Shown here: piece after piece, positions 60,031 to 64,000 of the stretch
Layout of the letters: each line of letters begins with the position of its first letter
How positions within the stretch are numbered: position 1 is the stretch's first letter
Source of the DNA: Vanilla planifolia
Taxonomy: Eukaryota; Streptophyta; Magnoliopsida; Asparagales; Orchidaceae
Direction: 5' to 3'
DNA: 64,000 nucleotides
Assembly (NCBI GenBank): GCA_023846275.1
Contig: CM043874.1
Span: 30,601,630-30,665,629 of the forward strand
Notes under the pieces: model-generated
The model's database searches: none
What the model was told of the DNA's origin: nothing
What the model saw: only the letters and a program-made list of their open reading frames with translations
Translations under genes and position numbers: made by a program

Positions 60031-60225
60031 TAGGAAAGTGGAGATGTCCATGATAATAATAAGAAACACCAAAGAACCCATGCATGCATGACCTGAAAAA
60101 GTACACAATGAGGAATGTAGTCCATAAAGAATAATGAAAGGTCGATGACTTCAACCATAACCATGTCCATGACCTTAAGGAGTAAAGTTCAATTTGGGAA
60201 AGGTCGATATTTCTATTGGAAGTAT
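60031..60225. repeat. Near-identical 195-bp tandem repeat, unit 2
   Basis: This is the second copy, starting immediately after the first. The three differences are G/A in 'caccaagg', A/C in 'gacatg' and G/T in 'gatattgct'. The 145-codon frame across both units is not recognised and is probably a by-product. Confidence 0.95.
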
Positions 60226-61877
60226 GACCCAAAGCATTTATAGCACCAACAAACAAAAGAGAGGATCCATGAAGTAAGAAGGGAAAGGTATATTATTGGC
60301 AAAGTGAGATGATAAAGAGTGTCCAAATTTTCTATATTTATTCCATGGATTAGAAATCCAATCATATTCAAACTTTATCAAATAAGGAGTGCCACCAACA
60401 TTGATAAGTCCTAATGAAAAAAATGTTATGCAAGTTAATTAAATATCATGAGTGTAACAAGTCTTAAGGATAAACTTAAAGAGATGGCATTCATTCAATC
60501 AAGTTCACAAATTAAATTTGCAATTGCACAAGTTAAACTGTAAAACATCAAACCACTTATGGGTTAAGAAACCTATCAGAACTAGAAATCACACTCACTT
60601 AAAAGAACACTTCAAACCCAATATGTATGGTGACTCAAACCAATAATAAATGATGAATATACAAAAGGTGAAATTCGTAGAAATGTAGTTCGATTAAGCA
60701 GCATCAAGCAAATGTTAAAGCCTAATCATATTAACATAAAAACCAACAACCTTGAACTAGCATGTAAGAAAGAATAACCTTTTTGTAGAAAAAATTGAGA
60801 GGCGGACATAGATTGTAAGTAGATTAAGATAGCAAGAGTGTAATTGAAATGGTGGAAAGGGTTTTGGAGAAGTGGAAATGAAGGTAAGATGACAAAAAAA
60901 TGAGAAAAAGTAAACAATTTAAAAAATTCTAAATTATCCAAGACCAATTTTAAAGATAAAAATCTACAATAAAAAAATGAGTTTCAAAAAGATTAATAGA
61001 TCCATCAAAATAGCTTACGTAAGAATCTCTCCTTTTATGCCTCATGCCTATGCTTCCTTGGGAATCGTTGGAATCACAACAATCAGATTTTTCTCCTAAG
61101 GAATGGATTTATGCATATTTAGAGATAGTTTGATGACAAAATACTCAATATCATATTATAATAGCCCTTTTAATCCTTATATATATAGTTCATTTTCATG
61201 AGTAGAAGATTTACAAGTGATATAAAACTAAAAAAATAGAAAATATTTGTATTAACTAATGGTCCTCCCTCCATATAGATCTCTTACAAGCTAAAAGCTC
61301 TTCTATATGATATAAGATTGACATAATAAATATAAAAATGACTAATATGTTTTATGTAAAGAGAATATAAAATAAAATATAATAATGTGGCCAACATAAT
61401 GACCCAACTCAAATGACTAATTCATTTATATGAGGTGGCCCAAAAGTGTAATGTTGATCAGTGAACTTGTGATCATAGCTAAGAGAGTTTCATGTTAATG
61501 TCTAACCAAATTACTAGAGAGCAACTCTTACTCTAAACTGGGTTATGTTTGGCATGATAATCTTAACATTTTTGGGTGTCATGCTCCTACAACAATAAGG
61601 ATAAAGGAAAGCCTACTTACAAGAAATGAATTGATTCATCAAATTGATTTGCCAACAAAACTTACAATCCTTAAGAAATGAGTAAATTATTGAAGGTGGA
61701 GAGGAGCTCTCAAGATTTATCAAAGGTTTATGATTTAAGTCCTCTTAATGACATCAATTATCATGGAGGGGAATTTTTTCCAAAAAAGCACTTGACCAAA
61801 GGATTAGATAAAGCAATGCCAATGGTATTCGCATCTTTTAAAAAACTTTACATTGGCCTATCGAGAAAGGTATGAAG
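60226..61877. other. Unclassified interval
   Basis: A 73-codon minus-strand ORF (60726-60947) and a 65-codon plus-strand ORF (61678-61875) are present, with no recognised family. Purine-rich text near 60830-60920 may be an LTR remnant. Confidence 0.35.
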
Positions 61878-62411
61878 TCAAGTTGTTAGCACGAGCATCC
61901 TTTTGGAGAGAGGATTTTCTTTCATTTTCAAGAGCATAAGCCTTCATCCACTATAGCTGTAGACAAAGTAATCTGTCTATAAAGTATTTTTGCACCGAGC
62001 TATCATTAGAAAATATTCTTTTTGGAGTAATAGCAAAGAAAGTGAAAGAATGTCATTAATATTACAACAAAGAGAATCCAAGGTTGTTCAAGAGGTGAGA
62101 CTGTCCCGAGATGTAGTATTAAGATTTGGAGGTGCTGAAATAGATGTGAGCTAAGCTGTTTTAGTACAGATAGGATACCCTGTAATGGAGCAAGAGGATC
62201 CATTTTTTTACAACTGGAGACGAGAGATATAATTTTACAATGACTAGTTCAAGAGATATGAAGTAAATAATAAAAGCCACGTCAACTGTAATGCAACCAA
62301 TGTCATAGAAGAAGTTTGAGGAAGTTGTATGACTCCAAGCAAGCAACCTTAGAGAGAGCCAACCCAGGAGCAAGAGGATAACAAGTTGGAGTAGGACGAC
62401 AAGAGCGTGCT
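61878..62411. repeat. ~530-bp direct duplication, unit 1
   Basis: The unit includes GCATCCTTTTGGAGAGAGGA, AGAGCATAAGCCTTCATCCA, GAGAATCCAAGGTTGTTCAA, GGATCCATTTTTTTACAACT and ATAATAAAAGCCACGTCAAC. The same words recur in the same order from 62412 on. Two minus-strand open frames (62006-62203, 62161-62373) lie in it; no family is recognised. Confidence 0.8.
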
Positions 62412-63440
62412 TTCAAGTTGTTGGGAAGAGCAGCCTTTTGGAGAGAGAATTTTCTTCCATTTTCAAGAGCATAAGCCTTCATCCACTATAACTACAAACA
62501 AAGTGATCTATTCACAAAATATTTTTGCTTTGCACTCCCATTAGCAAATATTTTTTTAGAATAACAACAATAAAAATAGAAGTGTGATGATAACGAGTAA
62601 AAGAAGAAATAAGAGAAGAGGGTTATGTCATAAGGCGATTAAATTCCTTAATAAATTTCCTTTTAAGGGGTATAATATAAAACTAAAAATATGTTATTTT
62701 AATTAAAAATTTAAAATTCCCTAAATTTCGTACTTATTCGAAGGGCACTTGTGTTGGTTCTGTTCTGTGCTCGGATGAGGTGGCCGATTGACCCACGTGC
62801 GGTTTTTCCTTAACACCAACGCCAGTGCACTACAGCACACACTCCGACGCACCTACAACATGTCTCCACAAGCAGTTCTATTGTTTTGTACTGAGTTGGT
62901 AATGTTTGTTTGTCATTTTTTTGTCGTTTTATCTCCTTAATATTTTTCATTCAATAACCTTAAAATGACCTCTTGATTATAAAGTGAATCAACAAAACTC
63001 TGTTAATGTAACATAAAGGGTGAAGAAATTTTTTATAATCAAGTTGTGTGATTAAAGATGAAATTCAAGAGATAAAAGTTACACTAATATCACTAGAACT
63101 AGACATTTTAATGTCCAGGAAGGTCAATAACATCACTACTAGGAGAATCCAAGATTATTCAAGTGGAACCGTCCAGACATGTGGCGTTAAAGAGGATCCA
63201 TTTTATTACAACTGGAGATGAGAGATAATTTTACAGAATGGTACAAGAGATACGAAGTAAATAATAAAAGCCACATCAACTGTACATCAACCAATGTAAT
63301 ACAAGAAGTTTAAGCAAGTTGTATGACTGCAAGAAACCTTTAGAGAGCAAGAGGGTAAGAAACTGGAAAGGGACCACGAGAGGATGCTTCCCAAGGGTGT
63401 ATGAAAAATTTCTGGAAGACGAAGGTAATTGATGTGAGGA
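62412..63440. repeat. ~530-bp direct duplication, unit 2, split by an LTR
   Basis: The first part (62412-62559) matches the start of unit 1. After the inserted LTR (62560-62980) and about 150 bp of other sequence, the match resumes at GAGAATCCAAGATTATTCAA (about 63143) and runs on through GGATCCATTTTATTACAACT and ATAATAAAAGCCACATCAAC. Thus the duplication preceded the LTR insertion. A minus-strand ORF (63287-63493) is partly parallel to that of unit 1 (shared SHTT..NF.Y.IG). Confidence 0.8.
62560..62980 (-). repeat. Solo LTR of the gag-protease element family
   Basis: The start (ATAACAACAATAAAAATAGA, then GTGTGATGATAACGAG) and the following purine-rich block match the LTR start of copies 1 and 2. 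The end (TTTTATCTCC ... TTCAATAACCTTAAAATGAC ... CTTGATTATA) matches the LTR end. It is about 420 bp, some 290 bp shorter than the other LTRs because of internal loss. It keeps several CpG sites (for example CACGTGCGG, CCGACGC), unlike the older copies. No element interior lies beside it, so it is a solo LTR, probably left by recombination. Confidence 0.7.
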
Positions 63441-63562
63441 GATGAAACAATCCTAAGCAACATTTGAACAAGAAGAGCCTTGCATACAAGCAACCTTTTT
63501 AAGGATGGAAATGACGAAACAAAGGCACGAAATAGAACAGATTTATGAAAAGAAAAAGGTCA

Positions 63563-63590
63563 AATAATAATAATAATAATAATAATAATT
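63563..63590. repeat. (AAT)n microsatellite
   Basis: Nine AAT trinucleotides lie in the 3' flank of the acetyltransferase gene. Confidence 0.95.
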
Positions 63591-63783
63591 AAGTTCCAAG
63601 CAAGATGGTACGATAAATTTGGTAAAAAAATTTTCCATAATGTGGACAAATCTGCTCCACAGATTGTTATTGAATCTTCCTTTTGCCGAGACTTTCCTTT
63701 GATATATTGCCATAAATTAATTCAAAAAGGATGGAAGATTTCAATGCATCTATAGAAACTTATTCTTAGATTTGTAATGTCGT
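63591..63783 (-). other. Probable 3' UTR of the acetyl-CoA acetyltransferase gene
   Basis: The stretch after the stop codon (minus strand) is ordinary AT-rich noncoding sequence. No perfect AATAAA was seen; AATAAC occurs near 63670. The true 3' end is not defined. Confidence 0.45.

Positions 63784-64000
<217 letters not shown>

Noticed and set aside
59819..60256. 145-codon minus-strand ORF with two 65-residue repeats as a protein gene
   Set aside because: It is open only because the 195-bp unit lacks stops and its length is divisible by three; no homology or gene context. The DNA duplication itself is reported.

Overview
The window looks like gene-poor, transposon-filled nuclear DNA of a large-genome seed plant. 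The evidence is plant-type LINEs (DUF4283 ORF1, APE endonuclease, RT, zf-RVT, RVT_3 RNase H), a Del/Tekay-type Ty3/gypsy element, Ty1/copia elements with a Sirevirus-like polypurine tract, and one exon of a plant-type cytosolic acetyl-CoA acetyltransferase at the right edge. The species cannot be told from what I see. Apart from the first 3.1 kb and the last ~1.5 kb the DNA is very AT-rich and nearly free of CpG, and its coding remnants are full of stops and frameshifts, as expected of old methylated repeats.

Layout. 1-3225: the 3' part of a GC-rich, uninterrupted LINE ORF2 with an A-rich tail; its 5' end lies outside the window. 3226-6668: AT-rich DNA without genes. 6669-9654: a small LTR element on the minus strand that encodes only gag/protease remnants. 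9655-11570: a Sirevirus-like 3' LTR and a decayed copia pol 3' half (minus). 12060-12600: a LINE RNase H fragment (minus). 17700-20900: a decayed LINE with ORF1 and the first half of ORF2 (minus). 26062-27456: polypurine tract and LTR of another Sirevirus-like element (plus). 27457-30544: a second copy of the gag-protease LTR element. 31-38.9 kb: decayed repeats with several direct duplications.

38984-57095 is a nested cluster. A LINE ORF1 fragment (plus) abuts a 16.3-kb Ty3/gypsy element of Del/Tekay type (minus, 39504-55806) with ~3-kb LTRs. That element is split by a decayed, nearly complete LINE (plus, ~47250-51545). A 5'-truncated LINE piece (zf-RVT plus RNase H) follows directly.

57.7-63.5 kb holds tandem duplications: a ~267-bp pair, a 195-bp pair differing at only three positions, and a ~530-bp pair whose second copy is split by a solo LTR of the gag-protease family. 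The right edge (63784-63873, minus) is the last coding exon of an acetyl-CoA C-acetyltransferase gene, the only non-transposon gene recognised.

How the parts relate: the LINEs are (or were) autonomous. The gag-protease element carries no reverse transcriptase in either copy and would have needed enzymes from a related Ty3/gypsy element. The remaining sequence shows layered insertion, deletion and C-to-T decay. All repeat boundaries and similarities were read by eye and are approximate unless an exact motif is given.
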